Origin: Bacteroidales bacterium
GTDB lineage: Bacteria > Bacteroidota > Bacteroidia > Bacteroidales > Tenuifilaceae
DNA: 64,000 nt
Direction: 5' to 3'
NCBI GenBank assembly: GCA_020636845.1
Contig: JACJXD010000012.1
Location: 5,539-69,538 of the forward strand
Within the stretch, counting starts at the first letter, position 1, and each line of letters begins with the position of its first letter. Shown piece after piece: positions 26,076 through 34,316 of the stretch. The notes beneath the pieces are model-generated. The model was not told where the DNA came from, did not search any database, and saw nothing but the letters and a program-made list of their open reading frames with translations. The translations under genes were made by a program, and so were the position numbers.

Positions 26076-28391
26076 ATGGACAATCGCAATTTTGAGGTTG
26101 AAGAAGAAACAATTGATATTAAGAAGATTATAAGTCTGCTTGTAAAAAACTGGTATTGGTTTGCGATTTCCGTTTTTCTTTTTTTCGTTGGTGCCTTTTT
26201 GTGGAATTTTTATTCAACTCCCATATTTCAGGTTGAAGCAAAAATTTTAATCAATGATGAAGGATCTACTTTTATGGATCCCCAAATGATGGTTAGTCAG
26301 GTTTTTTCTCCTAACACGTATAAAGTAAAAAAGGAAATGGAAGTGCTTGGCAGTTATTCTTTAACCGCGGAGGCTATTGGCAAACTTCCATTGGAGGCAA
26401 GTTGGTGGAAGGGAAATGACTTAAAGTCTGTGGTTATTTACCCTCCTCCTTATCGGATGGTAATAGATTCTTCTCATTTCCAAAGCGATAGTATAGAATT
26501 TTCAATTTTAAAAATAGATTCGTTAAATGTACTTCTTACTGGTCATTATGCAAATGCTGACACGTGGAGTGATACGGTTAGGATTAATAATTATGCAGAA
26601 TCTTCCGGTTTTAGGTTTAAGGTGATTCCAAATTCGGTAATTGATGTTAACGAGCGCTTTAATTTTAAGTTGAATAGAAAAGAAGATTTAGTTAAGTATT
26701 TTAACGAGATCGATTTAAGCGAAGAAAAGTATGCTTCAACTATAATTGTTCGATTTAAAGATGCTTCTGCAAGTAGAGCTGTCGATTTCTTAAATTCATT
26801 AAGCCAATCATTTTTAAAAAGAGGTGTTAAACGTAAAAATTTAATTGCGCTTAATACTATTAAGTTTATTGAGAGTCAACTTCACAGCGTTGTCGATTCT
26901 CTTCGCTTTTCGGCAGAGCGTTTGGAAAAGTTCCGAAGGGTAAAAGGGGCAACAAATTTAGATTTTCAGTCACAAAAAGCGTATGAATTATTAGATGGCC
27001 TGGAGCGGGAAAAAGCACAGTACACGGTATTTTTGAATTACTACGATTATTTAAAGAAGTCGATAACCCAGAATATGGAACTAGATAAGTTAGTTGTTCC
27101 GTCTGCAATGGGAGTCGGCGATGAGTTGTTAAATAAGTTGGTGTTAGAGCTTATTCAATTTTATTCCGAAAAAGCCGAAATTGCCGTTAATACAAAAAAG
27201 GACAACCCCATGATTGGGGCTATAGACTATAAGATAGAAGATAGAAAAAAAACTATTCTTGAAACAATTAATGGGCTTACCTATTCTGCAAGGTTAGGAA
27301 TAAAGAACCTTGATGAACGAATTCAGAAATATCAAACAGAAGTTTCGAAAATACCAGAGAAAGAAAAAGAGTTGTTAGCGTACCAACGAAATTTTAACTT
27401 GAATGATGAAATATATACGTTTCTTTTAAAAAAACGATCTGAGTTACAGATTGCTTCAGCCTCAAATTTTCCCGAAAATGAAGTCCTTGATCCCGCATCG
27501 GTTGTTCGTTCAAAAATAGTTTCGCCAAATAAAAAGTTGAATTACTTAGTGGCATTTCTGTTAAGTATTATTATTCCCTTTTTTGTATTGTACCTTAGAA
27601 ATCAGCTTATTGATAAATTCGAAGAATCGGATCAACTAAATAACTTAGGCTTTCCAGTTATTGGAGAGTTAATACACTCCGAAAGTAACAATACGTTTGT
27701 TGTAAATAAAGAAAGAAACACCGCATTTTCAGAAGCCTATAGGTTACTTAGAACCAACATTAAATTTTTAATTGGCGGAGGCCAATCTCGGGTTGTTTTG
27801 GTTACTTCTACATTTTCCGGAGAAGGTAAAAGTTTTGTTTCACGAAATATTGCTGCAAGTTTTGCATTAGCAGGTCATAAGACCCTTTTAATGGATTGCG
27901 ATTTGCGAAAAGTTGATAGTAATTTACTTGCTAGAACAAAGAAGGAGCAGGGCTTAAGTTCTTTTTTAAGCAACAATGCTTCGTACAACGATATTGTTGT
28001 AAGTTCTGATGTCGATAATTTATGGATAATCCCTTCGGGAATGGTTCCTCCTAATGCTACCGAACTTATAGATTCTCCTAAAATGCTTGAATTAATGGAT
28101 ATTGTGAGGGATAAATTTGAAATTATTATTATCGATTCGCCACCAATAGGTATGGTAGCCGATAGTTACATTTTGGCGCAACAATCCGATTTATTACTTT
28201 TTATTATTCGTTATAAGCATAGCCGATTAAATGGAGTAGAGCGCATACTATCGTCGATTTCCCAAAAAAATATTAAAAAAGTAGCTTTAGTTACTAACGA
28301 TATCAACAGTAAATATTTCAGATACGGTTATTATGGTAGCAAGTATGGCTATGGATATTACTACGGGTATTCGGGGAAAAAGAAAAAATAG
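26076..28391 (+). CDS. Wzc-type chain-length regulator and tyrosine autokinase
   Basis: 771 residues. A Wzz domain with the first membrane segment (WYWFAISVFLFFVGAFLW, about 25-45), a long periplasmic coiled region (about 60-490), the second membrane segment near 495-515, and a cytoplasmic BY-kinase domain: Walker A in TFSGEGKSF (about 580-590), Walker A' in LLMDCDLRK, Walker B in IIIDSPPIG. The C-terminus is a Tyr-rich cluster (RYGYYGSKYGYGYYYGY), the autophosphorylation tail. It controls polymerisation and export of a capsule or exopolysaccharide together with the OPX protein. No glycosyltransferase, Wzx or Wzy gene follows in the window. Confidence 0.95.
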   Translation: MDNRNFEVEEETIDIKKIISLLVKNWYWFAISVFLFFVGAFLWNFYSTPIFQVEAKILINDEGSTFMDPQMMVSQVFSPNTYKVKKEMEVLGSYSLTAEAIGKLPLEASWWKGNDLKSVVIYPPPYRMVIDSSHFQSDSIEFSILKIDSLNVLLTGHYANADTWSDTVRINNYAESSGFRFKVIPNSVIDVNERFNFKLNRKEDLVKYFNEIDLSEEKYASTIIVRFKDASASRAVDFLNSLSQSFLKRGVKRKNLIALNTIKFIESQLHSVVDSLRFSAERLEKFRRVKGATNLDFQSQKAYELLDGLEREKAQYTVFLNYYDYLKKSITQNMELDKLVVPSAMGVGDELLNKLVLELIQFYSEKAEIAVNTKKDNPMIGAIDYKIEDRKKTILETINGLTYSARLGIKNLDERIQKYQTEVSKIPEKEKELLAYQRNFNLNDEIYTFLLKKRSELQIASASNFPENEVLDPASVVRSKIVSPNKKLNYLVAFLLSIIIPFFVLYLRNQLIDKFEESDQLNNLGFPVIGELIHSESNNTFVVNKERNTAFSEAYRLLRTNIKFLIGGGQSRVVLVTSTFSGEGKSFVSRNIAASFALAGHKTLLMDCDLRKVDSNLLARTKKEQGLSSFLSNNASYNDIVVSSDVDNLWIIPSGMVPPNATELIDSPKMLELMDIVRDKFEIIIIDSPPIGMVADSYILAQQSDLLLFIIRYKHSRLNGVERILSSISQKNIKKVALVTNDINSKYFRYGYYGSKYGYGYYYGYSGKKKK

Positions 28392-28406
28392 TTTAATGCT
28401 TTATAG

Positions 28407-28436
28407 AAACCCCATATAGATTTATATGGAGTTTTT
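28407..28436 (+). terminator. Rho-independent terminator after the wzc-like gene
   Basis: A 12-bp stem (AAACCCCATATA / TATATGGAGTTT, one mismatch) with a GATT loop and five T, 15 bases after the stop codon. Confidence 0.8.
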
Positions 28437-28533
28437 CACACTATTGATATACATGCTAACTCCTAAATAGAGTTACATGAAAAGTAAAACTTCTGCTTTG
28501 ATTATTTTAGAGTCGCTTTGTTGATATTATAGT

Positions 28534-28667
28534 TTAAATGCTCATAAGTTCACCTTCGAGCATTTTTTGATGTCTCGTTTGTAGAAATTACCTACAAAGT
28601 TGCTAAAGCCTTTGTAGTTCTTGAACGGTTTCAAAAAATTTCTATCTAATAATCCTTCTTGTTTCAT
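28534..28667 (-). pseudogene. Relic of an IS256-family transposase (N-terminus only)
   Basis: Reading the minus strand from ATG 28667 gives MKQEGLLDRNFLKPFKNYKG then FSNFVGNFYKRDIKK, which resembles the N-terminus of IS256-type transposases (typically a LLDRxFFKQFKT start and a KR..xxMLEGEL continuation). One base is missing in a run of six A near 28566-28571; restoring it gives KKMLEGELMSI and then a stop at 28534. Everything after the first 45 or so residues, including the DDE catalytic domain, is absent, so this is a decayed insertion remnant. The remaining sequence between the wzc-like gene and the surface-protein gene (28392-28837) holds only hairpins. Confidence 0.65.
28538..28568 (+). 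terminator. Hairpin with T-run inside the transposase relic
   Basis: AAATGCTC and GAGCATTT enclose a 14-base loop and a run of six T follows on the plus strand. It could act as a backup terminator for the wzc-like gene, or be fortuitous. Confidence 0.35.
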
Positions 28668-28684
28668 AATATATTTAAAGGTAT

Positions 28685-28720
28685 AAAAAAGGTTTAAGGT
28701 TAAAACCCTGAACCTTTTTC
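28685..28720. other. A/T-rich stem-loop in the intergenic region
   Basis: AAAAAGGTT and AACCTTTTT with an inner AGGTTAAAACCCT fold make an extended imperfect hairpin. The T-rich tail on the plus strand is compatible with termination. It has no gene of its own upstream except the transposase relic. Confidence 0.4.
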
Positions 28721-28752
28721 TAAAAGTTACGCATTTTAGCGGTTAGTCTTTA

Positions 28753-28796
28753 AAAATTAACTCTTAAGGGTTTTCCCTTGAGAGTTAATTTTATTT
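28753..28796 (-). terminator. Bidirectional terminator of the giant surface-protein gene
   Basis: An 18-bp nearly perfect stem (AAAATTAACTCTTAAGGG and its complement with a wobble pair) around TTTT, with T-rich sequence on both sides. It is 42 bases beyond the stop codon of the minus-strand gene. Confidence 0.8.
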
Positions 28797-28837
28797 TAAA
28801 TCCAAAATTGTAACGGTTATTTAAGAATAGTTAAACC

Positions 28838-31800
28838 TTAAAACATTACATAATGCCCTATAATTTTACCATGAATGTATGTAAGCCAAACTGAACAGTT
28901 TGCGGTTTCATCTTCATCGCAAAAATGTAATTCACAACCTTCACCATCATGTGCAAATTCCATTAACATAATTTTGTCTAATGCCAAAACTACATCTATT
29001 GTTGGAGTTAGTCCACTTGTCGTTTGTCGTACTATTCTATAGTTGCAATTTTGTGTAGAGTTGTTGTTCAATAAAGTAATCATTCTATCATCAACACTAT
29101 AAGTCAATTTAAAATCTAAAGATGGAATAGAAACCACTTCACCATTTACCGAAAGCGTAAACGATGTCATTGTAATATTATTTACCTTTCCTGTAATGTC
29201 TCCGGTTACATTCCCTGTTACATCTCCAGTTACGTTTCCTGTAACATTAGCATTTACAGTAGTTGCATTTATACTCCCACTAGTTGTAATATCGCCACCA
29301 ACATTTAAAGTGCTAGTAAGCGTTGTTGTATTGATGCCTAGTTTTATAGAAGAAAAATCGCCATAAATTAATGGAGGATTTATGCTGCTATTGGCAATGT
29401 ATAGTTTATTCGAGACATTACTTTCCGAATAGCCGGCTTGGTAGCCTATAAAAACATTGTTATTTCCGGTGAGCAAATTTCGGCCGGCTTGGCAACCTAG
29501 CATAGTGTTACGGTATGTTGTGTAACTATGGTAATTATTGGGGTCATCACCACCACCTCGTCCTGCATCAATACCTACAATAGTATTAGAGTTACCTTCT
29601 TCGAGCATATAGCCTGCGTTGGTTCCTAGAAAAACGTTTTCTTTACTATTTTTAATTTTAAAACCAGTATTTATTCCTACAAAAGTGTTAAAAGAACCAT
29701 TCCATCCACTTGCATTTATTCTATAGCCAGCTGCAGTTCCTATCATTACATTGAATTCTTGATTAGTGTGAGAATATCCTGCTCCTGAGCCAATTAATGT
29801 GTTATGATTTCCTGTAGTTAAAGAGTACCCTGCATTTTCTCCAATGACAATATTATTGTCTCCAGAAGTATTAGTAAATGCTGCATTTTTCCCTATTGCA
29901 ATGTTTTGAGACCCATCTATATTGTTTTTCCCAGTTTCATAACCAATAAAAATATTGCTATTTCCTTCGCTGTTGTTTAATCCAGAATTGTATCCCATTA
30001 GGACATTGTAACTTCCCGAAGTGAGTCCCATTCCACTTTGGTATCCAACTGTTGAATTATATAAGCCTGTTGATTTCGTTCCACTTTTATGCCCAATAAA
30101 GTAATTATCAGGGGTGAGATTAAGAAAATTATCTACAGTGCCTTTAGTGGCATTAGTAAGTCCTCCAACAGCAAACCCACGTTTCGCACCTTTTTGACTA
30201 TTATTTACATATATTCTTGCAGAGTCTGGTGCGATAAAGAACATATTTTGAGAAATCACTGTTTTTGTTTGATCTATAAGCCCTTCAACAGCAAATCCTC
30301 CTTTTGCACCAGGTGAAGATGGATTTTGTTTTACATATACTCTCGCACTATCTGGTGTAATTCTTAGATATTCAATAGGGCCTGTTTTTGTTTGGTTAGT
30401 TAACCCTCCAACAGCAAATCCTCGTTTTGCGCCTTTCGTAATTGCATCGTCTGAAATATTAATTCTAACGCCTTCTTGATAAACTCCGAATATTACATCT
30501 CCTTTGCTATTTTTTACTTCGAAAATTGGATCATCCGGGTTTGTTGTAGGGTTACCTTGTACTGAAAGACTATTGGCAAAGGATAAGTTTGGCAAGTCTG
30601 TAATACTTGATGTTCCATTCCATATTGCCATGTTACCGGAAGTTCCTGAACCGGTTAACCAAGCAGGGGATTGCCACACAACTCCATTGGTTCCTTTACT
30701 GAGTAATTGTCCTGCTGTTCCTTCTGTGTTATTGTAATCATATAGGAAGCCTCTTAGTCTTAAATTTCCATTCACATCAAGTTTTTGTGTTGGCGTATTA
30801 ATGTTAATTCCAATATTGGTATCACTATTATAAAGTGTACTACTTGCAACCCAGTTAGTTCCATTATGCCTGAGTGTTTGTCCTGTAGTTCCTTCTACAA
30901 GAATACCAGCAGGACCTTGTTCTCCATCTTGTGATAATATTTCCCAAGAATCTCCATCCCATATGTAGGATTTTTTATCTATTGAATTGTAATAGCCTTG
31001 GTTGGTAGTAGGTGATGATGGTGCTGCTGGATAAGTTCCTAGCCATTCTATAGAGATTCCTTTTTCACCTTGAGGACCTGCAGGGGCTTCAAATTCCACC
31101 CAATTTGAGGCATCTAAGCGGGGTTCTGTTGTGGATGCGAAGGCTATTTCGCTTTGAACTATCCACATGCTGTTACCTGTTTGTGATGAGTTTTCGGCAA
31201 ATACATAGTCTCCGGGGTCATAGGTTGTGCCAGAAACCCAGTCGCCTTTATTATTCAACCCTGTTCCGGCAGGTCCTTGTGGTCCTTCAGGACCAATAGG
31301 CCCTTGTGGTCCTAATGAACCATCATGGGCAATTACTTTCCAAGAACTTCCATTCCAAATGTATGATACCTTTAACGTTGAGTTATAGTAAGCCTGATTA
31401 AGTAGGGGAGAACTTGGTGGAGTAGTTAGTGTCCCTAGCCAATCAATTGAAATTCCATTTTCACCTGGTAATCCTTGTTCGCCTTGGGGACCTTGGCTAC
31501 CATCAAAAGTCATTGATTGCCATGAATTTCCATTCCAAATATATGCACATTTACCTGTTGAACTGTAGAACGCTTGGTTTAATGTTGGGTTAGATGGCTG
31601 CTCTGCAAATGACCCTAGCCAATCAATAGATATTCCGTTTTCACCCGGCAATCCTTGCTCACCTTGAGGGCCTTGACTGCCATCAAAAACCATTGGTTGC
31701 CATGAGTTTCCATTCCAAATGTATGCACATTTATCTGTTGAACTGTAGAACGCTTGGTTTAATGCTGGATTAGATGGCTGTTCTGCAAATGACCCTAGCC

Positions 31801-32233
31801 AATCAATAGATATTCCGTTTTCACCGCCATTTCCCGATGCAGCGTAAAAAGCAAATGGAACAGATAAAAGTTGAGTAGATCCAAGATCAATCCATGATTG
31901 ATTCTGCTCAAGTTCCATTTTTAGCAGAATATTTCCACTAGCCCAGTCAATGTCTGAAAAATTTCCACTAACTGCAGTTCCCCCTCCTAGTTTTAATAAA
32001 GCAATTCCTTGAGCAGTTGTTTGGGCAGTATGCTCTTCTGAATAGTATAATGCAGATGAGTTTCCGCTTATAAAACTTACTTTTAGCGTAATTTCTTGGT
32101 TGGTTAGCGGGTTTCCATCGGCATCCCTAATTACAGCCTGATATGATATTTGTTCTGGTACTTGTGCATTGCCATTAATCGTTGTCCATATACCAATAAT
32201 GGCGAGGATAAACAATTTTATTTTGTTGTTCAT
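28838..32233 (-). CDS. Giant repeat-rich surface protein: collagen-like and trimeric-adhesin-like head repeats
   Basis: 1131 residues. Signal peptide (to INGNAQ). Residues 25-135 are a beta domain (QISYQAVIRDADGNPL) common at the start of Bacteroidota fibre-like proteins. Residues 135-440 hold 60-residue repeats (ENGISIDWLG..YIWNGNSW) joined by collagen-like GPQGEQGLPGENG or GPQGPIGPEGPQGPAG stretches. Residues 590-720 contain three KGAKRGFAVGGLTN-type repeats. Residues 725-960 hold about 12 left-handed repeats of the form N..IGYxAG, as in YadA/Hia-like trimeric heads. Residues 975-1010 have a TGNVTGDV repeat. The C-terminus has Cys residues but no T9SS domain or YadA anchor that I can see. 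Probably a trimeric surface fibre; the export route is unclear. Confidence 0.8.
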   Translation of the reverse strand: MNNKIKLFILAIIGIWTTINGNAQVPEQISYQAVIRDADGNPLTNQEITLKVSFISGNSSALYYSEEHTAQTTAQGIALLKLGGGTAVSGNFSDIDWASGNILLKMELEQNQSWIDLGSTQLLSVPFAFYAASGNGGENGISIDWLGSFAEQPSNPALNQAFYSSTDKCAYIWNGNSWQPMVFDGSQGPQGEQGLPGENGISIDWLGSFAEQPSNPTLNQAFYSSTGKCAYIWNGNSWQSMTFDGSQGPQGEQGLPGENGISIDWLGTLTTPPSSPLLNQAYYNSTLKVSYIWNGSSWKVIAHDGSLGPQGPIGPEGPQGPAGTGLNNKGDWVSGTTYDPGDYVFAENSSQTGNSMWIVQSEIAFASTTEPRLDASNWVEFEAPAGPQGEKGISIEWLGTYPAAPSSPTTNQGYYNSIDKKSYIWDGDSWEILSQDGEQGPAGILVEGTTGQTLRHNGTNWVASSTLYNSDTNIGININTPTQKLDVNGNLRLRGFLYDYNNTEGTAGQLLSKGTNGVVWQSPAWLTGSGTSGNMAIWNGTSSITDLPNLSFANSLSVQGNPTTNPDDPIFEVKNSKGDVIFGVYQEGVRINISDDAITKGAKRGFAVGGLTNQTKTGPIEYLRITPDSARVYVKQNPSSPGAKGGFAVEGLIDQTKTVISQNMFFIAPDSARIYVNNSQKGAKRGFAVGGLTNATKGTVDNFLNLTPDNYFIGHKSGTKSTGLYNSTVGYQSGMGLTSGSYNVLMGYNSGLNNSEGNSNIFIGYETGKNNIDGSQNIAIGKNAAFTNTSGDNNIVIGENAGYSLTTGNHNTLIGSGAGYSHTNQEFNVMIGTAAGYRINASGWNGSFNTFVGINTGFKIKNSKENVFLGTNAGYMLEEGNSNTIVGIDAGRGGGDDPNNYHSYTTYRNTMLGCQAGRNLLTGNNNVFIGYQAGYSESNVSNKLYIANSSINPPLIYGDFSSIKLGINTTTLTSTLNVGGDITTSGSINATTVNANVTGNVTGDVTGNVTGDITGKVNNITMTSFTLSVNGEVVSIPSLDFKLTYSVDDRMITLLNNNSTQNCNYRIVRQTTSGLTPTIDVVLALDKIMLMEFAHDGEGCELHFCDEDETANCSVWLTYIHGKIIGHYVMF
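31441..31820 (-). repeat. Near-identical 180-base tandem repeats within the surface-protein gene
   Basis: Two full 180-base units (60 codons each, from ENGISIDWLGSF to GEQGLPG) lie head to tail at about 31441-31800 and differ at only a handful of bases, mostly silent. A third, diverged unit precedes base 31441 and a fourth lies near 30910-31060. This is the pattern of recent duplication and offers a substrate for slippage or recombination that would change protein length. Confidence 0.85.
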
Positions 32234-32519
32234 AGGTTTAGATTTTGGTTTTTAATAGTAAAGATTTGCTAACGTTTTTTAATAATGTTGGTTATGCCAA
32301 CCTTATTTTTACATAAAAGCAATAACAAAAGGCTGTTAAATACAATGGCTAAGAATATAAATGCTAGACTAAAATTGAATAAATAGAGATAAAAAATTAA
32401 GAATGATTTACTGTTAAATCAAATTTATGACACATTATACTTTGTGTCAAGTATTTAATTTTGATTTTGACTAACAAGTAAAATAATGACTTAAACTTAA
32501 AATCAATTCGGAGGAATGT

Positions 32520-33352
32520 TTAATTACTGTAGTTGTTAAGAATTGCCTTGACCGACCCTATTAGAATTTTTGCTTCAACTAAAACAGGGATACGTAAATT
32601 GTTATCCGTAACCCATATAGTCATATCTTCTCCACCTGTAAAGATGGTTCCTTCCACTAGTTTTATTTTAAATTTGAGAGTTTTATAGGTTTCTCCATTT
32701 TTAAGCGTAATAATTTCTTTGCCCATATACCTAATGTATAAAGGATATATGTCATTATCTATGGCAATATTTATCGGAATCTTTTCGCCAATAGAATATT
32801 TTGTGAAATCTATTTGTCTGAAATGATATACTGCACTTAGTACATACATCAAACGTATTGGGTTGAAGTTTTTTGTTTCCGCTTTAAATGGCCTTTTTGA
32901 TGTGTAACTTTCAATATGTAACGTACTATCTTCGAAGTTAAACGAATAGCGATTATATGCTCTATAACCGCCTTCGTAGGTATTACGTAAAAAAAAGTTA
33001 AAGGCTGTTGATTTTTTTTAAGAATGGTGGTCTCAAAACTATCGCGAACTTTAAAGAACCAATCGTATTCTTTTAAACTCCATCCTTTTGCTGAGAATTT
33101 GAAAGCCTCTTGATTTTGAAATAAGGTATCGGATACCGAAAAAATAACGCTACCGGCCTTAAGCCATATAAAACGCCAGTTGTAGTATGCTTTATAAGTT
33201 ACTATTTCACCGGACTTTACTTGAAATACTTTATTTTTTGAAGAATTTTGTGAAAAAACTGATAAAGAAAAAGATATAAGCAAAATAATAGGAATTATTC
33301 TCCTGTATAAAATATTAAAACCCAAGTTTTTTGCGTAAATCTTCTTCTTCAT
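32520..33352 (-). pseudogene. DUF3108 family protein, split by a one-base frameshift
   Basis: The minus strand from ATG 33352 reads MKKKIYAKN..LLISFSLSVFSQ, a signal peptide, then a DUF3108-like periplasmic protein: GEIVTYKAYYNWRFIWLKAGSV and FSAKGWSLKEYDWFFKVRDSFET. At the A-run 32989-32996 (T-run on the coding strand) the frame shifts. Adding one base there continues the protein as FLRNTYEGGYRAYNRYSF..FNPIRLMYVLSAVYHFRQIDF and on to NNYSN at 32520, the family's usual C-terminal half with EGGY and the WVTDNNLRIPVLVEA motif. Uncorrected, the first frame ends at 32849. Total corrected length is about 278 residues. The start overlaps the end of the DUF368 gene by 38 bases. Whether the shift is real, phase-variable or a sequencing error cannot be told. 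Confidence 0.85.
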
Positions 33353-34286
33353 CAACTTTTGAAACGTTTATATGTTCCAGTATAACTACGAGTGCAATAC
33401 CAATTAATGCAAATAGTATTGCCATTACGGTATGAGGTTCTGTACTATTTTCGTATAAAAAAGTATTTGGTAGTACATTTTTTTCCACCAGCGGTTTTAT
33501 AATGCCATGTGCATCAATAAATGTTTGTATAGAAACTTTCCAAGGCCAAATTTTGTTCAGTGAACCTATCATAAAACCTGTTAAGATGGCAATCGTTTGT
33601 GCATGAAAACGATGGAGTAAAAATGATAATACTTTTGAAAATGAAATTATACCAATTAGTGCCCCTGCTGCAAAAATTGCAATTATCCCTATGTTTAAAG
33701 AAGTGAGAGCTCCCATCATATAAGCGTACTTTCCGAGTAGGAGTAGTATAAAACTACCGGAAATACCAGGCAAAATCATTGCACATACGGCTATTGCTCC
33801 ACAAATAAATATAAACCAAGAATTAGCTGTTGTTTCTGCAGGAGTAATGGTTGTTACCCAGAAACCGGCGGCAATGCCAATTATAAGATTTATTACTGTA
33901 TATGTATTCCACTTCGATATTGTTTTTCCAACAAACCATGCCGATGCTAAAATTAATCCAAAAAAGAAAGACCAGATGTATATTGGATAATTGGCAAGCA
34001 AAAATTGCATTAAATGGGACAACGATAGCAAACTAATTGCAATACCAAGTAAAACTGATAGTAAAAAGTAGGCGTTGGTTGCTTCTATAAATCGCCTTAT
34101 GCCATTATTTTTAAAAAGTAAAAAAATATTTTTAGAGCCAATCGATTTTATAGAGTCTATTAACTCTTCGTATATATCGGTAATGAGTGCTATTGTTCCA
34201 CCCGAAACTCCAGGAATAACATCGGCAGCACCCATTGCAATTCCTTTTAATATCAGATTTAAGTATTCAACAGGTTTTCTCTTCAT
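33315..34286 (-). CDS. DUF368 membrane protein (PopT-type undecaprenyl-phosphate translocase)
   Basis: 323 residues with about nine hydrophobic segments. The family signatures are present: IAMGAADVIPGVSGGTIALITDIYEELI (residues 15-42) and AICAMILPGISGSFILLLLGKYAYM (about 160-185), a pseudo-repeat of the P-GxSGG motif. Members of this family were shown to recycle undecaprenyl phosphate across the inner membrane, so the protein would help cell-wall and capsule precursor lipid return. It lies between the phosphosulfolactate synthase and the DUF3108 gene, in one probable operon (30-base gap upstream, overlap downstream). Confidence 0.9.
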   Translation of the reverse strand: MKRKPVEYLNLILKGIAMGAADVIPGVSGGTIALITDIYEELIDSIKSIGSKNIFLLFKNNGIRRFIEATNAYFLLSVLLGIAISLLSLSHLMQFLLANYPIYIWSFFFGLILASAWFVGKTISKWNTYTVINLIIGIAAGFWVTTITPAETTANSWFIFICGAIAVCAMILPGISGSFILLLLGKYAYMMGALTSLNIGIIAIFAAGALIGIISFSKVLSFLLHRFHAQTIAILTGFMIGSLNKIWPWKVSIQTFIDAHGIIKPLVEKNVLPNTFLYENSTEPHTVMAILFALIGIALVVILEHINVSKVDEEEDLRKKLGF

Positions 34287-34316
34287 CTTAATAAAAACAT
34301 CAACTTCAACTAAAAA

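Noticed and set aside
31441..31820. Possible CRISPR or satellite array
   Set aside because: The 180-base units are in-frame coding repeats of the surface protein; no short direct repeats with unique spacers occur anywhere in the window.
32520..33355. Two separate overlapping small genes
   Set aside because: They are halves of one DUF3108 protein; the four-base overlap and missing signal peptide on the second half are explained by a one-base frameshift in a homopolymer.
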